NCBI GenBank assembly: GCA_020723965.1
Contig: DYHW01000001.1
Location: 234,587 to 298,586 of the forward strand
Direction: 5' to 3'
DNA: 64,000 nucleotides
DNA from: Melioribacter sp.
GTDB taxonomy: Bacteria > Bacteroidota > Ignavibacteria > Ignavibacteriales > Melioribacteraceae
Below the pieces are notes generated by a model. It saw only the letters and a list, made by a program, of their open reading frames with translations. It searched no databases and was not told the DNA's origin. The translations under genes and the position numbers were made by a program. Shown here in pieces: positions 39,501 through 46,393 of the stretch. Position 1 is the first letter of the stretch. Every line of letters starts with the position of its first letter.

Positions 39501-39689
39501 GATGGATTTTTTGTTCGAAAAAGCGATGATCATAAAATGGTAGATGTAAGATGGAAAATGGAAAAGGGAAGAATTGTTTTTGATAGTAGCGGTGAGTTAA
39601 TTCAATCTTCATTTGCGGCGCAAGAAAATCTTGAGAGTATTGTTCAGTTGATAATAACTATTCGGAAGGATTACTCGTATTTGTTGTAA
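36558..39689 (+). CDS. ygfK: YgfK-like flavin/iron-sulfur reductase
   Basis: A 1043-residue multidomain protein matching E. coli YgfK (about 1032). Its start RMYPIPFQKLISWIF and the block PIGPAAGPHTQLAQNI are near-identical in pattern. The N-terminal half resembles dihydroorotate/dihydropyrimidine dehydrogenase barrels (TMHGCPPQEIEAIAKYL). Around 461-510 is the cysteine-rich glutamate-synthase-type domain (CFIAPCQEACPIHQDI, CDHQCMYHCTR). FAD and NAD(P) Rossmann motifs follow (AVIGAGPSGLSAAYF near 557; AVIGGGNSAMDSARA near 689). Near 905-960 are two [4Fe-4S] motifs (CNFICNKCVEVCP, CNECGNCQTFCP). It likely reduces a purine-derived ring in the cytoplasm. It is divergent from ygeY. Confidence 0.9.
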   Translation: MSDRMYPIPFQKLISWIFTEYISHKTIFGIPSSKFHFLKNKVEKNFFDEQVETPIGPAAGPHTQLAQNIISSYLVGGRFFELKTVQKLDNLKIDKPCIDVTDEGYNVEWSQELTLDESYSEYVKAWIIIHLLKELLQLSQSERGFVFNMSVGYDLEGIKTEKMDRFIEELKDASKNELFFHHKSILVDQLRNKATEELLTIELGISKNRLDEIIEEIKNITPRISSSVTLSTMHGCPPQEIEAIAKYLIQEKNLHTFVKLNPTLLGYDFVNNTLHQLGYKYIELDKHSFDHDLQYKDAIPMLNRLRSFASAHNRIFGIKLSNTLGVKNILRSLPGNDMYMSGRSLFPLTINLAYKLASEFHGEINISYSGGANQNNILDILQTGISPVTFATDLLKPGGYERLFQIAETVGRHYSDIKRGKRINLHQLKTLAENSLTDKNYSKEKREINSIKIPKNLPAFDCFIAPCQEACPIHQDIASYIKLVEQKKYEEAFELIVSKNPLPHITGYICDHQCMYHCTRWDYDDPVLIRDLKKEAAVNGYESYQKKIIKDDFFNKQNGIRVAVIGAGPSGLSAAYFLAKAGFDATIFEKEMNAGGIVQNVLPRFRLPKEAIEKDIEFIEKHGIRFIFGLDPKFSVEKLKKEGFKYIYIAIGAEASNKILLEGNDKNVFDAIEFLKDYNTVQLFNLGKSVAVIGGGNSAMDSARAAKRYEGVEKVYLIYRRTKEQMPADKEEFYAALKDGVEFKELLLPIEFTNKILTCQKMMLGEVGSDGRRNVISLEGKFEEIQIDSVISAIGENVKTEFLTNNKIPLEKGRVKITDTNETMIENVFIGGDALRGPSTVVESIADGKIAAEAIIKKENLELLIQPAKNYFADEQKLFDDIRKRKGEVVNQTHSDLFAEAGRCLGCNFICNKCVEVCPNRANISIKTNSAFFRDKYQILHLDALCNECGNCQTFCPYQGAPHKEKITLFWDEEEFKKSGNDGFFVRKSDDHKMVDVRWKMEKGRIVFDSSGELIQSSFAAQENLESIVQLIITIRKDYSYLL

Positions 39690-39735
39690 TTCTGATTTAG
39701 GTATATAGGGCTCTGAAAGACAATGGAAATCATAA

Positions 39736-40992
39736 ATGAAAAAATATTTTTATACATGTTTTGACTGCGATAGAATATTTGACAAAGACCATGTCGAAAA
39801 GGAATTGATCTATCTTTGTCCCGACTGCCGCACAGTTGAAAAGAACCAGCCATTGCGAGGTGTTCTTTTGATCAATTATGATTATGATTCGATCAAGATC
39901 AAATACCGCAAAGCAGATCTGCTGAAACTTCAACCAGGCAAGTTCTGGCAATATGGTTATCTTTGGCCGCTTGAATTTGAAAATGGAATGTTGAAAGGCT
40001 TTGATGAAAAATTATTAGAAAGAGTTTCTCTCGGTACAAATTGTTTACAAGAATATTCTTATAAAGGTAAAAATTTTCTTGTCATAGACGACACACGCAA
40101 TCCAACTCTTTCTTTTAAGGATAGAGCTTCGTCTCTCGTTGCATTAAAAGCAATGCAGTTGGGAATAAAAGAAATTTCTGCGGCATCAACAGGCAACGCG
40201 GGCTCCTCGCTTGCCGGAATCTGCACTCGGCTCGGATTGAAATCAAGAATCTTCGTTCCCAAAAACATTCCAGAAGCAAAGAGAATTCAAATTCAATCTT
40301 ATGGTGCAGAACTAATTATAGTTGATGGCGATTATGATTTAGCATTCGATACGTGTTTAGAAATAGCTCATCAAAAAAAATGGTATATCAGAAATACTGC
40401 TTACAATCCGCTTACTATTGAAGGAAAGAAATCCGCAGCATATGATATTTTTATTGCTTCCAAAGGGAATGTGCCGGATCTAATTTTCATTCCAACCGGC
40501 GATGGCGTTATTTTATCCGGCTTATACAAAGGTCTATGGGAATTGAAAGAGTTAGGATGGATTGAAAAAATTCCAAAACTAATTGCAGTTCAAGCTGAGG
40601 GAAGCAACGCATTAGTTAGATATTTCAAAACGCAGAGCTTTGAATACAAACCGGCTAACAGTGTTGCTGATTCAATTTGTGCCGGCGCACCGCGAGCATT
40701 GTATTATGCACATGAATCTATTGTTAAATCAACCGGCGATGCAATTGAAGTTAGTGATGTAGAAATAATTGAAGCGCAGAAATTTGTCGCGCAAAATTAT
40801 GGAATTCTTTTAGAGCCATCTTCATCTGCAAGTTTTGCCGGATTTAAAAAATATTTTCATTCAAATAAGATTGGCGCAGAAACTGCATTGCTATTATTTA
40901 CCGGAAACGGTTTGAAAGATATTTCCGCATTGAGAATTTGGAATAAAGATGTTGAACCTCTTGGCGCAAATCATATAAAAGAAAAACAATAG
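39736..40992 (+). CDS. Threonine-synthase-like PLP enzyme with N-terminal zinc ribbon
   Basis: A 418-residue fold-type II PLP enzyme. The N-terminus has a zinc-ribbon-like pair C8-C11 and C28-C31, as in archaeal-type threonine synthases. The PLP lysine is K128 in NPTLSFKDRA, the asparagine loop is STGNAG (near 146-151), and PTGDG followed by LFTGNGLKD completes the cofactor site. It could be a true threonine synthase, but no hom or thrB gene is adjacent, and its place between ygfK and the mocA-like gene suggests a beta-elimination/deamination step in purine breakdown, for instance on 2,3-diaminopropionate. The substrate cannot be told from sequence. Its TAG stop opens another repeat copy. Confidence 0.68.
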   Translation: MKKYFYTCFDCDRIFDKDHVEKELIYLCPDCRTVEKNQPLRGVLLINYDYDSIKIKYRKADLLKLQPGKFWQYGYLWPLEFENGMLKGFDEKLLERVSLGTNCLQEYSYKGKNFLVIDDTRNPTLSFKDRASSLVALKAMQLGIKEISAASTGNAGSSLAGICTRLGLKSRIFVPKNIPEAKRIQIQSYGAELIIVDGDYDLAFDTCLEIAHQKKWYIRNTAYNPLTIEGKKSAAYDIFIASKGNVPDLIFIPTGDGVILSGLYKGLWELKELGWIEKIPKLIAVQAEGSNALVRYFKTQSFEYKPANSVADSICAGAPRALYYAHESIVKSTGDAIEVSDVEIIEAQKFVAQNYGILLEPSSSASFAGFKKYFHSNKIGAETALLLFTGNGLKDISALRIWNKDVEPLGANHIKEKQ

Positions 40993-41063
40993 AACACGGA
41001 TGACGCTGATGACACCGATCAACGCAGATTAATCTATTAGAATCTGTTTAATCTGTGCGCTAT
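40990..41063 (+). repeat. Island inverted repeat, copy 6 (tandem form)
   Basis: Begins at the stop codon of the PLP gene (TAGAACACGGATG). It then shows four degenerate 9-10-base units of the form AACnCnGAT, and ends with the inverted part AATCTGTGCGCTATTG. Pairing of GCAGATTA with TAATCTGTGC makes a hairpin. Confidence 0.6.
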
Positions 41064-41094
41064 TGAAAGTCTAATTATAAAAAGAACTGCTTAA

Positions 41095-41697
41095 ATGAAA
41101 TTAGACGGCTTACTAATTTCTGCCGGATTATCCGGAAGAATGGGCGCATTCAAACCTTTGATGGATTACAAAGGGGAACCGTTTGTGGTTGCTATTGTTC
41201 GCAAGCTTCTTCAAGTCTGCAATAGAGTTATAGTTGTAACCGGATATAAAAATGATGAAGTAGAATCTCTGCTTAATTCTCAATTCTCAATTCTCAATTC
41301 TCAATTAGAAAATAGATTAGAATCTGTTTTTAATCAAGATTTTAATAAAGGAATGTTTACTTCTCTTCAAGCGGGATTAAAAAAAATGATTGACTCAGAC
41401 TGGGCGCTCTATCATTTTGTAGATCAGCCGTTTCATTCAGAAAAATTTTATGAGGAATTGATTTTGCAAATTGATCATTCGGCAGATTGGATTCAGCCGG
41501 TTTATAAAGGCAAGGAAGGGCATCCGGTTATTTTTAGAAAAACTATTTTTGAACGAATTCTTACCAGTCCTTCTAATATAATGCTGCGGACAATCCGGGA
41601 TGATGAGGTAACGAAGAAAAAATATTGGGAGTGCGGTTACTCCCAAATTCTAAAAGATTTTGATACCAAAGAAGATATAGAAAACTTTCATCTTTAG
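41095..41697 (+). CDS. MocA/YgfJ-like molybdenum-cofactor nucleotidyltransferase
   Basis: A 200-residue NTP-transferase (GT-A-like) protein. SAGLSGRMGAFKPL (8-21) is the nucleotide-binding signature; GMFTSLQAG, HFVDQPF and GKEGHPVIF are the later motifs of the MobA/MocA group. MocA makes the cytosine-dinucleotide form of the molybdenum cofactor used by xanthine dehydrogenases, and E. coli YgfJ lies beside ygfK. It could therefore mature the cofactor of the two hydroxylases here. Residues about 60-70 are encoded by a heptanucleotide tandem repeat (41275-41306) that looks inserted, extending a loop between strands. Confidence 0.8.
   Translation: MKLDGLLISAGLSGRMGAFKPLMDYKGEPFVVAIVRKLLQVCNRVIVVTGYKNDEVESLLNSQFSILNSQLENRLESVFNQDFNKGMFTSLQAGLKKMIDSDWALYHFVDQPFHSEKFYEELILQIDHSADWIQPVYKGKEGHPVIFRKTIFERILTSPSNIMLRTIRDDEVTKKKYWECGYSQILKDFDTKEDIENFHL
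41275..41306 (+). repeat. Heptanucleotide tandem repeat inside coding sequence
   Basis: Four perfect copies of AATTCTC plus a partial AATT, inside the MocA-like gene. The unit is not a multiple of three, so gain or loss of one copy would shift the reading frame. It encodes an NSQFSILNSQ segment. Confidence 0.85.
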
Positions 41698-41709
41698 GGT
41701 AATTAGTTT

Positions 41710-42252
41710 TTAGTAGCCCATCGAAGAAAGTTTTGTGGCAATTTTTATACCGAAATCGAAAATATCGTTTTGCTTTGTGAATAAACCCCAATACTCTATG
41801 AAATCCGTTCTTTCATGAAGTATGATTTTCTTTTTCTTAGCGTCAAAGATTTTAATTAGAATTGGTCTTGATACGGGTCGATTAGCATAAAGTCCACCCT
41901 CTCTCATTGTTGTTCCATCTTTTATGTTTCCGAATACAACAAGATCAACACCAATAGTTTTAGAAATTGAATCTGCCATAGCGTCATTTATATTGTAAAA
42001 CGGCATGTCTAATTCTAAAACATGCGCCCAAATAGAATCATTCATCACTACATAAAATCCTCTCTGATAGAATCCCAACATTAATCCTTCCCTTACTAAA
42101 TCCGTTGAATAAGGATATCTTTCCATACTTACAAAGGGCATTACTATTACAGAATATATTTTTTTATCTGAAGAAGATTCTGTTTGGGAAAAATAATTTG
42201 ATGAAGATATTAGCAGAAGGAGGAACAGTAGAGGAACTATTTTTGTTTTCAT
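41710..42252 (-). CDS. Secreted hypothetical protein
   Basis: A 180-residue protein not assigned to a named family. Residues 1-22 form a cleavable signal peptide (LLFLLLLISSSNYFSQ). The mature part starts with a strand VIVMPF, followed by a helix and VVMNDSIW, then VDLVVFGNIKDG. This alternation resembles the small alpha/beta domain of CsgG/TolB-N-type periplasmic lipoproteins, but no lipobox is present and the likeness is only a pattern. It converges with the mocA-like gene. No clear functional partner. Confidence 0.55.
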   Translation of the reverse strand: MKTKIVPLLFLLLLISSSNYFSQTESSSDKKIYSVIVMPFVSMERYPYSTDLVREGLMLGFYQRGFYVVMNDSIWAHVLELDMPFYNINDAMADSISKTIGVDLVVFGNIKDGTTMREGGLYANRPVSRPILIKIFDAKKKKIILHERTDFIEYWGLFTKQNDIFDFGIKIATKLSSMGY

Positions 42253-42620
42253 TTTTTCCTCACTTTGTTGTTTTGCCTATAAGTGAAAATACAAGAAGTT
42301 TCATACTAACTCAATCTAAATAGAGATTCGATTGCTAAAAAATAACTTTATCTAAAATCAGAAATAAGAAAAAGATCATACTTAGCCCAAACTATTTCTA
42401 ATAATTATCTATTGCCGTATTAAATAAATTCTGAAAGCAGCTTCTTGTTTTTTAAGAATCAAACTTGAGGAAAAAACAGAAATAAAGTATAAATGATAGA
42501 TTAGTCTTCAAATTGTATATTGAAAAAAATAGAAAGAATACAATATAGAGCAATGAGAGAATTTTTTAATAGAGTTCTAAATAGTCAGCTTCTTAGGGGT
42601 AGGATTTACTCAAATTTCAT
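42253..42620. other. Intergenic region without recognised gene
   Basis: About 370 AT-rich bases between a minus-strand gene start and the end of rlmN. It should include the promoter of the secreted protein at 41710-42252. No hairpin with T tract, tRNA or conserved RNA was seen. Confidence 0.5.
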
Positions 42621-43697
42621 TTAGGTTAACGTCTTTTTTATTTTGCCTGCCAACTGTCCGCACGCCGCAGCAATATCATCACCCTGTGTTTCGCGGATCA
42701 TTATTGTTATATTATTTTTTCGCAGTTTATCTGCAAAACGTTGAATATCCTGATTAGAAGTCGGCTCAAGTTCAGCAGAAATGCCGGCGGGATTCATATG
42801 TTTTATGCTGTTGAATGGAATAAGATTTATTTTTGAAGGAAGAGAATTACAAAGTTTAGTTAATGCCGTAACATCTTCATCTCTATCATTCATCCTTTTG
42901 AGCATTGTATATTCAAAAGTAATTCGCGTTTTTATTTGCTTTGAATAATATTTGAGCGCCTCTAAATTTTCCAGCAGAGAATATTTTTTATTGATCGGCA
43001 TAATCTTAGAACGAACATCTTCAAAAGCAGAGTGAAGCGAAAAAGCAAGTTTTACGCGCAAGCCGCTATCGGCAAGCTCTTTAATTTTCTTTGGAATGCC
43101 TGCAGTTGAAATTGTTATTCGGGTTCTACTAAGTCCTACTGTTAATTCATTCGTAAAAATTTCGACCGACCTTTTTGTGTTTTCAAAATTCAAAAGCGGC
43201 TCTCCCATTCCCATATACACAATGTTTGTTATCTTTTCTTTCCTAATTTCCTTTGCAGTTAGAAGATATTGATCAGCAATTTCTCCAACTGAAAGATTTC
43301 GTTTGAATCCCATTAGCCCTGTTGCGCAAAATTTACAATCGAGCGGACAGCCAACCTGAGTGGAAATACAAAGTGTATTTCTTTCTCCTTCAGGAATAAG
43401 GACGGATTCGATTTTTTTGTTGTCTAATGTTGAGTATAAATATTTTTTTGTGCCGGTAGAAAGTGAACTTTGCGTAGTAACTAAGTTCAAAGTTTGCAAG
43501 CTGCATGTTTCAGAAAGTTTTTGACGTAAAGATTTCGGAATGTTCTCCATTTCAAAAAAATCTGTTGAGAGATGATTATAAATCCAATTAAAAACTTGTA
43601 GTGCGCGGTATTTCGGCTCTCCTATTTGATGGAAATAATTCTGAAGTTCAGAAAGAGTAAATCCTTTTATCTCTATTTTTTTTTCTTCTCTTTTCAT
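42621..43697 (-). CDS. rlmN: 23S rRNA (adenine-2503-C2)-methyltransferase RlmN
   Basis: Radical SAM enzyme that methylates A2503 of 23S rRNA and A37 of some tRNAs. The start at ATG 43697 gives 358 residues, the family's usual size. The cluster motif CPLDCKFC follows TQVG as in RlmN, with MGMGEPLLNF and SLHSAFEDVRSKIMP further on. The catalytic C-terminal cysteine is in AAACGQL (CGQL pattern). The longer frame to 43844 adds a hydrophobic stretch translated from an intergenic tandem repeat and is rejected. Confidence 0.95.
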   Translation of the reverse strand: MKREEKKIEIKGFTLSELQNYFHQIGEPKYRALQVFNWIYNHLSTDFFEMENIPKSLRQKLSETCSLQTLNLVTTQSSLSTGTKKYLYSTLDNKKIESVLIPEGERNTLCISTQVGCPLDCKFCATGLMGFKRNLSVGEIADQYLLTAKEIRKEKITNIVYMGMGEPLLNFENTKRSVEIFTNELTVGLSRTRITISTAGIPKKIKELADSGLRVKLAFSLHSAFEDVRSKIMPINKKYSLLENLEALKYYSKQIKTRITFEYTMLKRMNDRDEDVTALTKLCNSLPSKINLIPFNSIKHMNPAGISAELEPTSNQDIQRFADKLRKNNITIMIRETQGDDIAAACGQLAGKIKKTLT

Positions 43698-43715
43698 TGG
43701 GTGCAAATATAGGCA

Positions 43716-43803
43716 TGAAGATATAAAGTGGCAAAGTAACGGAGCAGTAAAGTAACAAAGTAATAGAGCAGCAAAGAGGCAAAGTACGTAAGTCGCAAAG
43801 TTC
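43716..43803. repeat. Degenerate tandem repeat (GCAAAGTAACAAAG-like)
   Basis: About seven imperfect units of 10-14 bases, built on AAAGTAAC/GAGCAGCAAAG, upstream of rlmN. A similar short piece (TAGAGTAACAAAGTA) occurs at 45079-45093 between two other genes, so this is a dispersed low-complexity family. Confidence 0.7.
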
Positions 43804-43920
43804 TTAATGGTCTTTCTTTCTTTAGCTCCAGCAAGTTTTTGCAAGGTTTGAAATTTGAAATCATTTCAGTAGTTTTGAACCGCAATCAAATAAAAAAATA
43901 AGTTCAAAATTGAGGAAAAA

Positions 43921-45063
43921 ATGAATTTCAATTTCACAGAAGACCAATTGATGATACAGCAAACCGCCCGCGAGTTTGCACAAGCAGAAATAGCTCCAAC
44001 TGCTGTTGAACGCGATAAAAAAGGAGAGTTTCCAACAGAGATAATAAAGAAGCTTGGCGAACTGGGCTTTATGGGAATGATGGTTTCTCCACAATACGAG
44101 GGCGCCGGCATGGATACAATAAGCTATGTTTTGGCTATGATAGAAATATCTAAAGTTGATGCTAGCGTTGGCGTTATTATGTCTGTTAATAATTCTTTGG
44201 TCTGTTATGGATTAGAAAAATGGGGTAGCGATTTCATAAAAGAGAAATATTTGAAACCGCTCGCTAAAGGAGAGAAACTTGGTTCGTTTGCATTGTCTGA
44301 ACCAGAAGCCGGCAGCGATGCTACAAAACAAAATACTTCTGCATATAAAGATGGTAATGAATGGGTGATCAACGGAATGAAAAATTGGATTACAAATGGG
44401 ATATCGGCTGATTATCATTTAGTAGTTGCACAAACCGATAAGGAAAAAGCTCATCACGGTATTACAACTTTTGTGGTTGAAAAAGGGACCCCCGGTTTTG
44501 GTTACGGTGTTAAAGAAGACAAGCTTGGAATACGAAGTAGCGATACCTGTTCTCTAACTTTTGAAAATTGCAGAGCGCCGGAAGAAAATATTATTTGGGA
44601 AGTTGGAAAAGGATTTAACTTTGCAATGAATACACTTAACGGCGGAAGAATTGGAATTGCTTCACAAGCAGTTGGCATTGCAGAAGCTTCTCTTGATGCG
44701 GCAAGAAATTATTCAAAAATACGAAAAGCATTCGGAACCGAAATTGCAAATCATCAGGCAATTCAATTTAAGTTGGCTGATATGTCAACTAAAGTTGAAG
44801 CAGCAAAACTTTTAACTCTTCAAGCTGCGGCGCTTAAAGATGCCGGTAAGAAATATGTTAAAGAAGCTGCTATGGCAAAATTGTATGCTTCAAAAATAGC
44901 AGTTGAATGCGCACTCGAAGCTATTCAAATTCACGGCGGCTATGGCTACGTGCGCGAGTATTTGGTTGAAAGATATTTGCGCGATTCCAAGATAACAGAA
45001 ATTTATGAAGGCACTTCGGAAATACAGAGAATTGTAATAGCTAGAGAATTATTGAAAGACTAG
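43921..45063 (+). CDS. Acyl-CoA dehydrogenase
   Basis: A 380-residue flavoenzyme of fatty- or branched-acid beta-oxidation, introducing the alpha-beta double bond of an acyl-CoA. Landmarks: the N-terminal helical domain FTEDQLMIQQTAREFA, FALSEPEAGSDATKQNT and WITNG of the middle FAD/acyl-CoA region, GGRIGIASQAVGIAEA, and IYEGTSEIQR near 365 with the catalytic glutamate of the short-chain/butyryl type. Full length. GAGG precedes the ATG. No electron-transfer flavoprotein genes are near. Chain-length preference cannot be fixed, though the pattern is closest to short-chain enzymes. Confidence 0.93.
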   Translation: MNFNFTEDQLMIQQTAREFAQAEIAPTAVERDKKGEFPTEIIKKLGELGFMGMMVSPQYEGAGMDTISYVLAMIEISKVDASVGVIMSVNNSLVCYGLEKWGSDFIKEKYLKPLAKGEKLGSFALSEPEAGSDATKQNTSAYKDGNEWVINGMKNWITNGISADYHLVVAQTDKEKAHHGITTFVVEKGTPGFGYGVKEDKLGIRSSDTCSLTFENCRAPEENIIWEVGKGFNFAMNTLNGGRIGIASQAVGIAEASLDAARNYSKIRKAFGTEIANHQAIQFKLADMSTKVEAAKLLTLQAAALKDAGKKYVKEAAMAKLYASKIAVECALEAIQIHGGYGYVREYLVERYLRDSKITEIYEGTSEIQRIVIARELLKD

Positions 45064-45095
45064 GTATAAATTGTAAAGTTATAGAGTAACAAAGT

Positions 45096-45518
45096 ATGAG
45101 ACTTTTTTTTCTAATTATTTCCATCTGTGCTTGCTCATTATCAGCGCAAAGTGATTGGGCGAAGTGGGAAGCAAAACAAATTCCTTATGAAATTCCCGCC
45201 TCTCATCAACAAGAATATAAAATTGATAGCTCGGATCTTGGAATGACATTGATTTCTTTTGCTCACAATACATATAATTTTTTCGTTTCCGATTTAGATG
45301 GTGATAACTGCCCTTTTTACCCTTCATGTTCAAGTTTTTTTGTTCTGTCAGTAAAAGAAACTAATATTATTTTAGGAACTCTGATGTTTGCAGACCGCTT
45401 TACCCGCGATCTGAATTTTTTTAAAGGAATGAATCGATATCCGATTGCTGCTAATGGAAAATTTATTGATCCGCCTTCTAATTACACTATGCACATTCAG
45501 AAAATCAAATTCGATTGA
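45096..45518 (+). CDS. YidD-like protein with signal peptide
   Basis: A 140-residue protein. Its core, CPFYPSCSSFFVLSVKE followed by an F-x-x-RFTRD segment, matches the YidD motif (cysteine-rich hairpin of the membrane protein insertion efficiency factor). Unlike canonical YidD (about 70-85 residues, cytoplasmic face), it has an N-terminal signal peptide (LFFLIISICACSLSAQ) and a linker of about 50 residues. Its role is thus uncertain and it may act in the periplasm. It is followed after one base by a TPR protein gene, and a second TPR gene comes next; the three seem to form an operon. Confidence 0.7.
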   Translation: MRLFFLIISICACSLSAQSDWAKWEAKQIPYEIPASHQQEYKIDSSDLGMTLISFAHNTYNFFVSDLDGDNCPFYPSCSSFFVLSVKETNIILGTLMFADRFTRDLNFFKGMNRYPIAANGKFIDPPSNYTMHIQKIKFD

Positions 45519-45519
45519 A

Positions 45520-46392
45520 GTGGCAAATTCTTTGAATAAAACTTCTCTTCTATTTAATAATTTTGCTCTCATCTTTATTTTTATGAGTGCTTCTTTATTT
45601 GCCCAACCCGATTTTTTTTCGGCAAAGTACAGATTAGAGTTCGGCAATTATCTCTATGCCGAAAAAGATTATTTAAGAGCTTTTCATGAATTTCGTAATG
45701 TTTTAAAAACGATTGATAACGACACAATTCGGTTTAGATTAGCTAATAGTTTGTTTAAGATTAGCAGAATGAGCGAAGCCGCCGATAACTTCAAAACTTT
45801 ATTCTTCGGCTCTGCGCTTTCTGAAGAAGCCAGGTTGATGTTTTATCAATCTGCTTATTTTCTTAACGATCACAAATGGTTTAGAGAATTAACAGAACAA
45901 GAAAATTATCAGACCACAAAATATAAAAATGAAGTTGAGCGCTTAAAATCCATTACTTATTTTTATGATAAGATTTCACTGCCCGATACAAATATTTTAT
46001 TTAAACCGTTTCATGATTCCGTTCACACTCGGCTTGCAAAATTTTACAAACAAAAAAAATATCCCCAATATAAGAGTCCTACTGCAGCGGCTGTCTTATC
46101 TTCTGTTATTCCAGGTGCGGGAAAAATTTATACGGGAGAGATTGGAGACGCCGTTGCCGCCTTTTTATCAACAGCAGCGTTAGCATATTTAGCAGTGTCA
46201 AATTTTAACGCCGAGCACAAATTTAGAGGTTGGTTGTTCACCGGACTAACTGCGGTTTTCTATGGCGGAAACATCTACGGTTCGGCGGCGGCCGCGCAGA
46301 TTTATAACGCGCGAATCCGCTTTAACTTTGAAAACGAAGTAAAGCTCTATTTTGAAGAGAGAAATTATTTTTTACCTCGTATAGATTTTTGA
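45520..46392 (+). CDS. Secreted TPR-like protein with C-terminal hydrophobic PGAG-IYTG domain (a)
   Basis: GTG at 45520, one base after the upstream stop, gives 290 residues with a good signal peptide (FALIFIFMSASLFAQ); the longest frame begins inside the YidD-like gene and is unlikely. Residues 25-150 show TPR-like helical pairs (YLYAEKDYLRAFHEFRNVLK). The C-terminal third is hydrophobic: SSVIPGAGKIYTGEIGDAVA, then three possible membrane helices. This half resembles that of the next gene product, so the two are paralogues. The family is common beside YidD-like genes in Bacteroidota, but its function is unknown. Confidence 0.65.
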   Translation: MANSLNKTSLLFNNFALIFIFMSASLFAQPDFFSAKYRLEFGNYLYAEKDYLRAFHEFRNVLKTIDNDTIRFRLANSLFKISRMSEAADNFKTLFFGSALSEEARLMFYQSAYFLNDHKWFRELTEQENYQTTKYKNEVERLKSITYFYDKISLPDTNILFKPFHDSVHTRLAKFYKQKKYPQYKSPTAAAVLSSVIPGAGKIYTGEIGDAVAAFLSTAALAYLAVSNFNAEHKFRGWLFTGLTAVFYGGNIYGSAAAAQIYNARIRFNFENEVKLYFEERNYFLPRIDF

Positions 46393-46393
46393 T

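Noticed and set aside
41275-41306. CRISPR-like array
   Set aside because: The repeat unit is seven bases with no spacers; it is a simple tandem repeat inside a gene.
43698-43844. N-terminal hydrophobic extension of RlmN that looks like a membrane anchor
   Set aside because: It is the translation of the AAAGTAAC-type tandem repeat upstream of the ATG at 43697; RlmN is a soluble enzyme and the shorter start gives the normal length.
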